From Acidobacteriota bacterium (GTDB lineage: Bacteria; Acidobacteriota; Terriglobia; Bryobacterales; Bryobacteraceae), in contig JAFLBB010000015.1 of the NCBI GenBank assembly GCA_017304135.1, positions 22,594-86,593 on the forward strand: 64,000 nucleotides of DNA. Reading direction: 5' to 3'. Under the pieces are notes generated by a model. That model saw nothing but the letters and a program-made list of their open reading frames with translations. It was not told where the DNA came from and did not search any database. A program made the position numbers and the translations under genes. Below are positions 1-8,293 of the stretch, piece after piece (the first letter of the stretch is position 1; the number at the start of each line of letters is the position of its first letter).

Positions 1-332
<332 letters not shown>

Positions 333-352
333 CGCAGTCGTTCTGCTCCTCG

Positions 353-400
353 TTTCTACGATACCACAATTCGTCAATCAAGGAATCATGTTTTCTTGAT
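353..400. promoter_or_regulatory. Divergent ahcY promoter with ArsR-type operator candidate
   Basis: On the reverse strand a TTGATT -35 (381-376) and a TAGAAA -10 (358-353) are separated by 17 nt, correctly placed to drive ahcY. An inverted repeat with arms ATCAAG (377-382) and CTTGAT (395-400) overlaps the -35 box. Two further AA/TT pairs inside make it an imperfect 24-bp dyad. On the forward strand, TACACT (400-405) lies 10 nt before the regulator's ATG. The dyad overlaps both putative promoters, which suits an autoregulated ArsR-family repressor. The binding itself is inference. Confidence 0.5.
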
Positions 401-415
401 ACACTGTTTTCGGAT

Positions 416-1348
416 ATGGCCGGACTCGTCAAAGCTCTCAAACTCCTGGGTGACGAGTCACGCCTCCGCGTTCTCCGGCTGCTGGAAAAGGAAGAACTCT
501 CGGTGGGGGAGTTGCAGGAGATCCTCGGCATGGGCCAGTCGCGCATCTCGATGTTGCTGGCGCAGCTCAAGCAGGCCAGGCTGGTGGAACTGCGGCGGGC
601 GGGGCAAAAGAGCCTCTACCAGCTCGCTCCGCCGAAGGAATTGTCGTCGACCCTGCGCGACATCCTCAAACGCACGCGCGAGGAGATTGCCGAAGCCGCC
701 GCCGACGACGACGCCCTGGGCCTCATCCTGGCGCGGCGCAAGGACACCCTGCGCACCCACTTCGACGAACTTGCCGGCCGCTTCGGGCGCCACTACGTGC
801 CTGGGCGCAGTTGGAAGGGGATCGCCGAAATGTTGTTCCGCGTGCTGCCGCCGATGGTGATTGCGGATCTCGGCGCCGGTGAGGCTTCCAACGCATTGCA
901 TCTCTCGCGCCGCGCCAAGCGTGTCATTGCCGTGGACAATTCGGAGAGGATGGTCGAGTATGGCCGCTCGCTGGCGCGGCAGTACAAGGTGAAAAACCTG
1001 GAATACAAGCTCGGCGATCTGGAGGACCTGCCCATTGACAGCGGCTCCTGCGACCTGGCTCTGTTTCATCAAAGCCTGCACCATGCGATTCACCCCGCTC
1101 GGGCTGTCGCCGAGGCAGCGCGGATTCTCGCGCCTGGCGGCCGCGTGGCCATTGTCGATCTCCTGCGCCACAGGTACGAGGAAGCGCGTGAGCTCTACGC
1201 GCACGTCTGGTTGGGCTTTTCGCAGCCGGAACTGGCGCGGTTTCTCCGTGACGCGGGACTGCACGATGCCGAAATCAACATCGTTCATCGCGAGGATGAG
1301 CCGCCTCACTTTGAAACACTCCTCGCGGTGGCGCGGAAACCGGGCTAG
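416..1348 (+). CDS. ArsR-family regulator fused to SAM-dependent methyltransferase domain (SahR-like)
   Basis: This is a 310-aa protein. Residues 1-85 form an ArsR/SmtB winged helix (LGDESRLRVLRLLEKEELSV, then the recognition region around GQSRISMLLAQLKQA). Residues 135-270 form a class I methyltransferase fold with motif I IADLGAGEA near residue 148, an acidic ribose-binding residue in VIAVDNSERM, and the later segment LALFHQSLHHA. There are no obvious ArsR metal-binding cysteines. Its divergent placement from ahcY matches the established SahR type of regulator, in which an ArsR-family protein controls SAM-cycle genes in response to SAH. I infer that the methyltransferase domain serves as the SAM/SAH sensor; it could alternatively be a true enzyme. 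Confidence 0.85.
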   Translation: MAGLVKALKLLGDESRLRVLRLLEKEELSVGELQEILGMGQSRISMLLAQLKQARLVELRRAGQKSLYQLAPPKELSSTLRDILKRTREEIAEAAADDDALGLILARRKDTLRTHFDELAGRFGRHYVPGRSWKGIAEMLFRVLPPMVIADLGAGEASNALHLSRRAKRVIAVDNSERMVEYGRSLARQYKVKNLEYKLGDLEDLPIDSGSCDLALFHQSLHHAIHPARAVAEAARILAPGGRVAIVDLLRHRYEEARELYAHVWLGFSQPELARFLRDAGLHDAEINIVHREDEPPHFETLLAVARKPG

Positions 1349-1362
1349 CATCGGCGGATCGT

Positions 1363-2334
1363 TCAACTCCGCGGGATTCCGGGAAACTCCTCGCGCAACG
1401 TCGCGCGCAACTCCTCGCGGATCAATTCGCGCAGCTGTCCGCGGTCCAACTCGCCCTGAAATCGAACCGGTTTTGACGCCTCGCCGAAGTACACACTCAT
1501 GTGCGGGAAGGGGATCTCGATTCCCAACGCATCGAACCTCTTCTTGATGCGGCGGTTCATCTCCCGGCCGACGTTGAACTGCTGGATGGGCTCGGTCTTG
1601 TAGCGGGCCTTCAGGATGACGGCGGAATCGGCAAGTTGATCCACGCCGAGAATCTCCAGCGGTTCCAGGATGAGCGTCCGGAAGCGGTCATCGGCGCGCA
1701 TTTCCTCATCCAGTTCGCGAAGCACTGCCACTACCCGGTCGGTGTCTTCCTTATAGGCCACCCCCACGTCAAAGACGTAATAGCTGTAGCCCATGGTCAT
1801 GTTGGAAAGTGTAGTGATCGTGCCATTGGGGAAAATGTGGACCGTGCCGTCAAGCCCCCGCAGCACGATCGTGCGGAGGTTGATCTCCTCCACCAGGCCT
1901 GATGTACCATTGACCACCGCAATGTCGTTCACGCGGACCTGGTTCTCCAACAGGATGAAGAAGCCGCTGATGACGTCACGTACCAGATTTTGCGCGCCGA
2001 ACCCAATTGCCAGACCGGCAATACCAGCGCCGGCCAGTATGGGTCCGAGATCGAACCCGATCTCCCGCAACGACATCATCAGGGCTACCACCCAGATGGC
2101 GACGCCGGCCGATTTGCGGACAATGCCGCTGATGGTGCGGGCCCGTTTTTCCAATTCCGCCATGGATGCATTGGCGCCCCCAGCCGACATCCTCGTGACG
2201 ACTCCTGCCCGCATTCGGGGCACGACGCCGTTCACGGTGCGGACAGCAATCGCCGCCACCAGGAGGATGAAGAGGACGCGGAGCAACTGGAACATCCACG
2301 GCAGATAGGGGCGGATTGACTCGAAGTCCAGCAT
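1363..2334 (-). CDS. Small-conductance mechanosensitive channel (MscS family)
   Basis: This is a 323-aa inner-membrane protein with three predicted membrane segments: about residues 12-33, 72-92, and the pore helix around 97-125. The pore helix carries the Gly/Ala-packed MscS signature AGAGIAGLAIGFGAQNLVRD. It is followed by the cytoplasmic beta domain (VRVNDIAVVNG, VHIFPNGTI) and the C-terminal alpha/beta domain ending near EIPFPHMSVYF. The length is typical of the family. It releases solutes on hypo-osmotic shock. It converges with the ArsR-methyltransferase gene 14 nt away. A TAATCT box ends 6 nt before the ATG and no Shine-Dalgarno is visible, so the mRNA may be leaderless. Confidence 0.93.
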   Translation of the reverse strand: MLDFESIRPYLPWMFQLLRVLFILLVAAIAVRTVNGVVPRMRAGVVTRMSAGGANASMAELEKRARTISGIVRKSAGVAIWVVALMMSLREIGFDLGPILAGAGIAGLAIGFGAQNLVRDVISGFFILLENQVRVNDIAVVNGTSGLVEEINLRTIVLRGLDGTVHIFPNGTITTLSNMTMGYSYYVFDVGVAYKEDTDRVVAVLRELDEEMRADDRFRTLILEPLEILGVDQLADSAVILKARYKTEPIQQFNVGREMNRRIKKRFDALGIEIPFPHMSVYFGEASKPVRFQGELDRGQLRELIREELRATLREEFPGIPRS

Positions 2335-2443
2335 TCCGTAAGATTAACATGTATTAATTCGGGGAGTTGGGGGCAAGGCGGCCGCCGTCACCAAACTGTC
2401 ACGATCGCTTCATCTCATCAGACTATGCTCTAGGTTGCCACTT

Positions 2444-3163
2444 ATGGCGTCCCAGGCTCCAACCCCCTCTCCTCTGGCGTTTCACGCCACAGCCACGGCG
2501 GAATCGCAACGGCCCCCGTTGATTCTCCCCAAGCGAACTCTGGCTGCAAGGATCCGTTCCCTGCTGGCAGACCGCAACCGGTTCTCGCAATTCCTATATC
2601 GGGAGTCGAGTGGTGTGCGGGAGGTTGCCGAGTCGCTACTGGGCGAACGCGGCGCGCTCACCGGGCCTGCCGCGCAGACCCGGATTCAGCACTGCCTTGC
2701 CGGAGTCTGGCGGGAAAAAGCCACGCTGACGGCCGAATTGTGCGATTCGGCCATCACGCCTCTGGACGGAGAGGATCTGCGGATGCTGGCCTGTCTGCTG
2801 ACGTCGGTAATGGAGGCCCTGGACGACGTCCAGGCAGCCGCCAGCCGTTCGGAAAGCGGCTGGGACTGGCCGCTGAAAGCGCTCTGCCGCGCCACGCTGG
2901 AATACGTGACCGTCGTCTGCGAACTGATCCCCGAGCCGCTGGAACTCACCAGGGACTCATCGAGGATGGCCCTTCTCGCCAGCCGGTCGATGGCCATGCG
3001 TGGCGCGCGGCGTGCGTGCGAATCCACCGTGCTCGATGGGCGCGGGCCTACCGATTGCCGGGTGCTGGCTCAATGGAGCCTGCTGGAGGAGTTCCGTCGG
3101 CTGCATACTTGTCTCGATGAAGCCTGCCTGGAAGCGCAGCGCGTTGTCCTGAAAAACTCCTAA
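2444..3163 (+). CDS. Hypothetical protein, helical, no assignable family
   Basis: This is about 239 aa from the ATG at 2444; an in-frame TTG at 2435 is also possible. The protein has no signal peptide or membrane segment. It is rich in Arg, Leu and Glu with long predicted helices (for example residues 45-75 and 95-125) and a central Trp/Cys-containing region, GWDWPLKALCRATLEYV. The general look recalls helical PhoU-like or four-helix-bundle proteins, but I see no diagnostic motif and assign no function. It stands alone between the divergent mscS gene and a convergent secreted-protein gene. Codon use matches the neighbours. Confidence 0.7.
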   Translation: MASQAPTPSPLAFHATATAESQRPPLILPKRTLAARIRSLLADRNRFSQFLYRESSGVREVAESLLGERGALTGPAAQTRIQHCLAGVWREKATLTAELCDSAITPLDGEDLRMLACLLTSVMEALDDVQAAASRSESGWDWPLKALCRATLEYVTVVCELIPEPLELTRDSSRMALLASRSMAMRGARRACESTVLDGRGPTDCRVLAQWSLLEEFRRLHTCLDEACLEAQRVVLKNS

Positions 3164-3172
3164 ACCGCCGCC

Positions 3173-4189
3173 TCAGCGGCTGAACACCAATTCCCACTCC
3201 GACCAGGCCCCGGCAAACAAACGGACGCGTTCCCCTGCCTCCTTGTCGGTTTCTCCCTCGTTCATTCCGAGCACTTGCGGGTACCACGGACCGCCCTCCA
3301 GAATCCGCTGCGGGGAGGTCCACGCTCCGGGCTGTGCAATGTCGGTCGCGAAGCTGATGTAGACGCCCTCCTGCGGCCAGCCTGGCGTGCAACAGGAGTG
3401 GTTCATCAGCATCACCCACTGGTTCAGGTAGGTGTTCCAGTGTACCGAGGGCCCCCAGTAGGCATCGGTGTCCTGTGCGCCCCAGCCGGTAACAACAGGG
3501 AGGATGGGCGTGACTGCCCCCTCCAAGCCTGGCTGCTCCCAGGCACCGAAATCCAGTTTCCAGACGTTTCCCGCAGGGTTGGCGCGGTCCTCGAAGGCCA
3601 TGCGCGCCAGCGCGATTCCCTGGCGCGAGACGGGGCCGCCGTAGTTGCTGAAAAGGAAGTAGAAATACTGGCGCTCGCGATCGAGGACCACGGTGAAGTC
3701 CCCATGCCCGCCAGCGAAGTAGCCATTGCCGGCGCCGCAATCCGGCCTGTCGCCGGAACGCAGGACGATGCCCAGATCGAAGAAAGTGGCTCCATTGTCG
3801 TAGCTCACCAGCGCGCCGATTTCTGGCGCGCTCAACCCCTCGTCCGGACAAACGAATGCTTCGCGGTGATACCAGGCGTACAGCGTGCCGTCGTCGTCGA
3901 GCCATGTGGATTCGATCCATCGCAGCGAGTATTCGTAGTCGTAAAACAGTACGGCGCGGGCGGCCCGAAGTTCCCGGAACGACGAGCCTTGCGTGCGCAC
4001 AGGGTTGCCGTTGGAATTGAACAGGTACAACGTTCCGTTCACCCAGTGCGCCGGGGAATTGGAGTCCGCCTCGCCGGGCATCCAGTGAGGCTCAGCCGGT
4101 TCCATGCGATATTCCGGCGCGACCTGTGCCGTGGCCGCCGGAACGGATAGGAGGTAGAAGAAACCGAAACTGAGAAGGACGGATAACAC
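3173..4189 (-). CDS. Secreted protein of unknown function, possible beta-propeller glycosidase-like fold
   Basis: This is a 338-aa protein from a GTG start. The hydrophobic N-terminus (LLSFGFFYLLSVPAATAQ) is a likely signal peptide cleaved after residue 21 or so. The mature part is rich in Trp, Tyr and Gly. It has recurring short motifs typical of five-bladed propellers such as GH43/GH32 or DUF4185-like proteins: LYAWYHRE, GALVSYDNGATF, VVLDRERQYFYFLFS, WGPSVHWNTYLNQWVML, and MNHSCC. I cannot point to a complete catalytic triad, so enzymatic activity is unproven. It lies 106 nt downstream of the ten-gene glycan unit and may be an accessory to it or independent. Confidence 0.7.
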   Translation of the reverse strand: MLSVLLSFGFFYLLSVPAATAQVAPEYRMEPAEPHWMPGEADSNSPAHWVNGTLYLFNSNGNPVRTQGSSFRELRAARAVLFYDYEYSLRWIESTWLDDDGTLYAWYHREAFVCPDEGLSAPEIGALVSYDNGATFFDLGIVLRSGDRPDCGAGNGYFAGGHGDFTVVLDRERQYFYFLFSNYGGPVSRQGIALARMAFEDRANPAGNVWKLDFGAWEQPGLEGAVTPILPVVTGWGAQDTDAYWGPSVHWNTYLNQWVMLMNHSCCTPGWPQEGVYISFATDIAQPGAWTSPQRILEGGPWYPQVLGMNEGETDKEAGERVRLFAGAWSEWELVFSR

Positions 4190-4295
4190 CTGCTAATCAA
4201 GACTCTCATCGGCGCCAATTGGATACGCGCGAAACCGTAAAGCCTTGTTAAGGTGTGTAAGCGGCGAAACAGCGGCAAGTCACCGCCGGGTGGAG

Positions 4296-5456
4296 CTAAA
4301 TGTAAAAGCCCGGGCGCACCGTGCGAACGCCGGGATGGGCCTCCAACTCGGACTCCACGAGATCGAATCCAAGTCCCGGCGCGTCCGATAGATGAAAGAA
4401 ACCATCGCCGATGGGAAGCGGCTTGTCGATGACGGTGTCGCGCCAGGGCACGTCCATGAGCATGTATTCCTGGCGGAAGAAGTTCGGCGTGGCGGCCATC
4501 ACGTGCGCCGAAGCAATCGTTGAGATGGGGCCATTCGGGTTGTGCGGAGCAATGGGAATGTTGTACGTTTCGGCCAGCGCCGCCATCTTGCGCATCTCCG
4601 AAATGCCGCCGCAGCGGGTGATGTCTGGCATGACGATATCGGCGGCCTGCTTTTCGAGAATAGGCCGCAGCATGTACCGCGAATGCAGCCGCTCGCCGAC
4701 GCACACCGGCAGCGGGATCTGGCGCTTGATGGCCGCGATGGCATCGGGAAACTCCGGACCAGCCGGCTCTTCATACCACATGCAGTTGATACCCTCGCGG
4801 GCGATGCGGTGGGCCATCTCCACAGCGGTGGGGCCGTTCAACATGGCGTGCGTCTCAACGGCAATCGGGAATGCCGGGCCAAGCGCGGCGGAGACGGTGC
4901 GCAGGCGGTCGAGCGCTAGTTGCTTCTGCGGCTCGGTCAGCGAGAGATTGTCGGCCAAGTCGCTGCCGTAGTTGTAGCTGGTGTGGGCGAAGGGGTCGAA
5001 CTTGCATGCCGTGAAGCCTTGGGCCGCCATCGCGCGCGCCTGCGAAGCATAGGATTCGGGCGACCCGTCGCCTTCGAGAAACCAGTAATTGGCATAGAGC
5101 TGGATGCGCTTGCGGTAGGCCCCGCCGAGCAGTTCGTAAACAGGCAGCCCGGCGCGCTTGCCCAAGATGTCCCACAGCGCGATGTCTATGGCCGAAATGG
5201 CGCTCAGCAGCGGACCGCCCTGCCCGAGCCAGTTCATATCGCGGTAGAGGCGCGACCAGATGTAGTCGATCCGCGTAGGATCCTCGCCAATCAGGACCTC
5301 GCCCACATGCCGGCAGGCGGCCTCCACAAGCGGGCTGCCCGGCCAGTTGGTGGCCTCGCCAATCCCCGTGAGCCCGGAGTCCGTGTAGACCTTCACGAGC
5401 GTCCAGTTGTACTTGATTCCTTCCACGAGCCAGGTGCGGATTTCCGTGATCTTCAT
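4296..5456 (-). CDS. Enolase-superfamily acid-sugar dehydratase (mandelate racemase/muconate lactonizing family)
   Basis: This is a 386-aa protein. The start MKITEIRTWLVEG at 5456 overlaps the stop of the upstream methyltransferase gene in an ATGA, indicating translational coupling. The N-terminal capping domain is followed by a modified TIM barrel. Visible active-site elements are the Lys in FTACKFDPF, the metal-ligand Glu/Glu/Glu set (AVETHAM, WYEEPAGPE, CVGERLHSR) and the general-base region (MPDITRCGG, then IAPHNPNGP). The pattern is closest to D-galactonate dehydratase-like members. The substrate is uncertain. As the last gene of the long minus-strand unit it may process an acid sugar linked to that pathway, or simply be co-transcribed. 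Confidence 0.85.
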   Translation of the reverse strand: MKITEIRTWLVEGIKYNWTLVKVYTDSGLTGIGEATNWPGSPLVEAACRHVGEVLIGEDPTRIDYIWSRLYRDMNWLGQGGPLLSAISAIDIALWDILGKRAGLPVYELLGGAYRKRIQLYANYWFLEGDGSPESYASQARAMAAQGFTACKFDPFAHTSYNYGSDLADNLSLTEPQKQLALDRLRTVSAALGPAFPIAVETHAMLNGPTAVEMAHRIAREGINCMWYEEPAGPEFPDAIAAIKRQIPLPVCVGERLHSRYMLRPILEKQAADIVMPDITRCGGISEMRKMAALAETYNIPIAPHNPNGPISTIASAHVMAATPNFFRQEYMLMDVPWRDTVIDKPLPIGDGFFHLSDAPGLGFDLVESELEAHPGVRTVRPGFYI

Positions 5457-6001
5457 AACCGAGGCAAGAACCTCCCTGTGGTTTCGCGGTATGCCTTGTA
5501 GCCCGGAAGGGCGGCGGCAAGCCGCGCCTCCTCCTCGCGCGCTTTCCCGCGGATATACACACACAGCGGAAGCACGATGAGACATAGCCACGAATTCAGC
5601 GCGAGTTCAAAACCGAGGATCAGCAGCGCATCGCCCGTGTAGATGGGGTGACGGATGAACCGGTATACCCCGCGTGCCACCACCTCGTGGCGATTGCCTA
5701 CCGCGCCTTGTTCGATGTCGGTCCAGTTCGAGCCCAGGGTGATACGCGCGGAGACGGCCAAGGCCAGCCCGGCCGTGAACAGGACGATTCCGGCAAGCTG
5801 CATAGGCAGTGGCTCGGTGGCGATGGGGAGCAGATGGGGAAGCAACGCCTGAGCGATCAACGCCACCAGGAAGGACATCTTCGCGGCGCGGATCAGCACC
5901 GGGCCTGCGTTGGGCGCGGCCACGGCCTGGGCCCGCTTCAGATATTCCCAGACGAACTTATGGGCAGCCAGTCCGGCGAGCAGGTAGGCGCGCAGGAGCA
6001 T
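5453..6001 (-). CDS. Membrane methyltransferase of the isoprenylcysteine carboxyl methyltransferase/PEMT family
   Basis: This is a 182-aa integral membrane protein with about four or five membrane segments. The conserved C-terminal SAM-binding block is visible as HEVVARGVYRFIRHPIYTGD followed by the R-EE-L motif (KAREEEARLAAALPGYKAYRE). This block defines ICMT-like and phospholipid N-methyltransferase-like proteins. In bacteria the substrates are mostly unknown and are usually lipids or small molecules. The start lies 3 nt after the stop of the upstream GT2 gene, and the stop overlaps the next start by 4 nt. It might modify a lipid carrier or glycolipid made by this cluster; that link is inference. 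Confidence 0.85.
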   Translation of the reverse strand: MLLRAYLLAGLAAHKFVWEYLKRAQAVAAPNAGPVLIRAAKMSFLVALIAQALLPHLLPIATEPLPMQLAGIVLFTAGLALAVSARITLGSNWTDIEQGAVGNRHEVVARGVYRFIRHPIYTGDALLILGFELALNSWLCLIVLPLCVYIRGKAREEEARLAAALPGYKAYRETTGRFLPRL

Positions 6002-6004
6002 GGT

Positions 6005-6925
6005 TTAGCCTTCGAGGCTTTCCTCCACCACCTCGTCGCCGCGCGCAACACCGGAAGCTGGCGGACTGATGCGCGAAAGGCGGGCGGCGATGGCGTCACC
6101 GATCATGCCCGTGAGCAGCAATTGCAGAGCGGACAGAAATGCCAGCAACGCCGAAGCGGAGATATTGGGCTGATGCATCAGATCGAGCGCCATCTTAACG
6201 AAGCCATAGGCGAGGAAGATGATGATCAGCGGCAGAAACACACGCAGCGGCCGGAACAGCATGGCCGTACGCAAAATCAGCATCAGGAAGTTGTAGGCAT
6301 CCCACGGCACGATTTTCGACGAGCCTTTGCGGGCGCGGTACTCGATGGGGAGGTAGGCGACGGCATATTTGTCGCAATGCATGGCCAGCGTAATCGTGGT
6401 CGTCCAGGAAAACTGATCGGGCAGGATGGGGAAGTACTGCAACACGATGTCGCGGCGGAAGGCGCGCAGGCCGGAGTTGAGGTCGGGAATCCGCGCCGAG
6501 ACCATGAAGTTGGCCAGCCGGTTGAGGAACCACTTCGCCGGACGCCTTAGCAGGGGGATGTTGGCGCCGGAGAGCCGCCGCGCACCCACCACCATGTCGG
6601 CCTGACCGAGGCGATCGAGGAGGGGGGGGATGGCTTCGGCGGGGTAGGTGCTGTCGCCATCCATGATCACGGTGAGCGAGTGGCTGGCGGCCGAGATCCC
6701 AGTCTTCAGGGCCGCGCCATAGCCGCGATTGCTGCGATGGCGGAGGACGCGGACGCCGGCTTGGAGGGCGGCTCGCGCTGACTGATCCGTGGAACCATCG
6801 TCGACGACAATAATCTCAACCGCGCGTCCCGATGGAGCAAGGGCGGAACGAACTTCGGCAATGACTTGTGTGATCCCCTCCTGCTCGTTGTAGCAGGGGA
6901 TCACCACGCTGACGGGCGTATGCAT
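6005..6925 (-). CDS. Family 2 glycosyltransferase, polyprenyl-phosphate sugar synthase type
   Basis: This is a 306-aa protein. The N-terminal GT-A domain begins VSVVIPCYNEQEGITQVI. It has the nucleotide-binding VVDDGSTD, the metal-binding IMDGDSTYP near residue 90, and the acceptor region QFSWTTTITLAMHC. Two C-terminal membrane helices span about residues 235-285. This layout matches dolichyl/undecaprenyl-phosphate sugar synthases, which load a sugar onto a lipid phosphate. Such donors feed GT39/GT83-type membrane transferases, and candidates of that type sit a few genes upstream. It starts 3 nt after the stop of the radical SAM gene. Confidence 0.9.
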   Translation of the reverse strand: MHTPVSVVIPCYNEQEGITQVIAEVRSALAPSGRAVEIIVVDDGSTDQSARAALQAGVRVLRHRSNRGYGAALKTGISAASHSLTVIMDGDSTYPAEAIPPLLDRLGQADMVVGARRLSGANIPLLRRPAKWFLNRLANFMVSARIPDLNSGLRAFRRDIVLQYFPILPDQFSWTTTITLAMHCDKYAVAYLPIEYRARKGSSKIVPWDAYNFLMLILRTAMLFRPLRVFLPLIIIFLAYGFVKMALDLMHQPNISASALLAFLSALQLLLTGMIGDAIAARLSRISPPASGVARGDEVVEESLEG

Positions 6926-6928
6926 TGG

Positions 6929-8293
6929 TTATGACCTGATGAAGTTCAAGAATAGCTGGAACTGGCTCAGCAGGGGGCGGAACTGGCCCTTGGCCAGCCG
7001 GGCGGCGACATAGGACGGTCTCAGGTAATAGCCGAGATAGGCCGACCGCGTCATGGCCTTCAACTCCGGCAGCGTGAAGCGGCCCTCGATTGCCTCGGGA
7101 AACAGCGAGCCGTCGCTAAAGCGGAGATTCGGGTCGTTTTTTACCTGTTCATGCAGCTTTGTGCCAGGGTAGGGCGCGGCGATGTGGAACAGAGCGTAGG
7201 TGGGGTTCAGCCGCTTGGCGAAGCGTACGATGCGGTCCATCTCATCGTGACCGGATTCCGGGAAGCCCATCATGAAGAAGCACGCCGTCTCGATGCCATG
7301 CGAATGGACGAGTTTCATGCCTTGCTCAATCTGCTTCATGGTGATGCGCTTGTCGGTGATCGCCAGAATTTCGTCCGAACCAGCCTCAACGCCCGCGTGA
7401 ATCAGCCGGCAGCCGGCGCGCTTCATCAGGCCGAGCAGTTCGTCATCGACCAGGTCGAGGCGGGTCTGGCAACACCAGGTGAAGTCGAACCGCTTCCTGA
7501 TCAGCCACTCGCAGAATTCCACCACCTGCTTGCGCAACACCGTGAACTCAAGGTCGATGAAATACGCTGTCTTGATGCCGTAGTGCGTAATCGCGTGCTC
7601 CACTTCGCGCGCCAGCGTTTCCACTGACTTCTTCCGCACTCCCGTGCCATAGGTCTTCAGCAGGCAGAATGTGCACTTCGACGCGCATCCGCGCGTCATT
7701 TCGAACAACGTGAAGTGGTCACCCAGCACCTCATAGTTGTAGTGCGTCATCGGCAGCTTCTCGAAGGCGGGTAGCGGCAATTCGTCCATCTTCACCGGAA
7801 GCTGATCGGGATTGTGCATTACCTCGCCGTTGTTGCGCCACGTGATGCCCCGGATCTGCGCCATCGGCTTGCCCGCGCAGAGCTCTTCGACCGTATACTC
7901 CGGTTCTCCGCGCACGATGGCGTCGGCCTTGGTCTCTTCGAGCATCTCCGCCGGTTTCACCGTGCCGTGGCTGCCCAGCACATACACCTCGGGGGCGACG
8001 GCACGGACGGCAGCGACCGTCTTGAAGAACGGATTCAAATCCAGGTGCGGACACTGCCAGCGGTCGAGCGAAGTCGAAGTGAGGAACACCTTGTCGTAGT
8101 CGCGGGAGCGCTGGGCGACGCCATCCGGACCAATCTGCTCGGCGTTGGCATCGAGGATGTCGGCCTGAATTCCATGGCGCTCCAACATCGCCGAGCAATA
8201 CGCCAGGTCGAGCGGTGTCCAGGTGCGATTGTAGATGCGCCCCTTTTTGTGAACGTATTCGACCTGAAACGGATTGACTAGCAGAACCTTCAA
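6929..8293 (-). CDS. B12-binding radical SAM protein
   Basis: This is about 454 aa from a TTG start at 8293 (protein begins KVLLVNPFQ), chosen because it forms a TTGA overlap with the preceding stop. Residues 1-130 form the cobalamin-binding Rossmann-like domain without an obvious DxHxxG motif. The radical SAM cluster motif CxxxCxxC appears as CASKCTFC, followed by the barrel (IHAGVEAGSDEIL, FFMMGFPESG). Relatives include methylases and ring-forming enzymes acting on lipids, hopanoids, tetrapyrroles and antibiotics. Within a glycan/lipid unit it is a candidate carbon methylase or tailoring enzyme for the sugar or lipid carrier. The substrate is unknown. Confidence 0.9.
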   Translation of the reverse strand: MKVLLVNPFQVEYVHKKGRIYNRTWTPLDLAYCSAMLERHGIQADILDANAEQIGPDGVAQRSRDYDKVFLTSTSLDRWQCPHLDLNPFFKTVAAVRAVAPEVYVLGSHGTVKPAEMLEETKADAIVRGEPEYTVEELCAGKPMAQIRGITWRNNGEVMHNPDQLPVKMDELPLPAFEKLPMTHYNYEVLGDHFTLFEMTRGCASKCTFCLLKTYGTGVRKKSVETLAREVEHAITHYGIKTAYFIDLEFTVLRKQVVEFCEWLIRKRFDFTWCCQTRLDLVDDELLGLMKRAGCRLIHAGVEAGSDEILAITDKRITMKQIEQGMKLVHSHGIETACFFMMGFPESGHDEMDRIVRFAKRLNPTYALFHIAAPYPGTKLHEQVKNDPNLRFSDGSLFPEAIEGRFTLPELKAMTRSAYLGYYLRPSYVAARLAKGQFRPLLSQFQLFLNFIRS

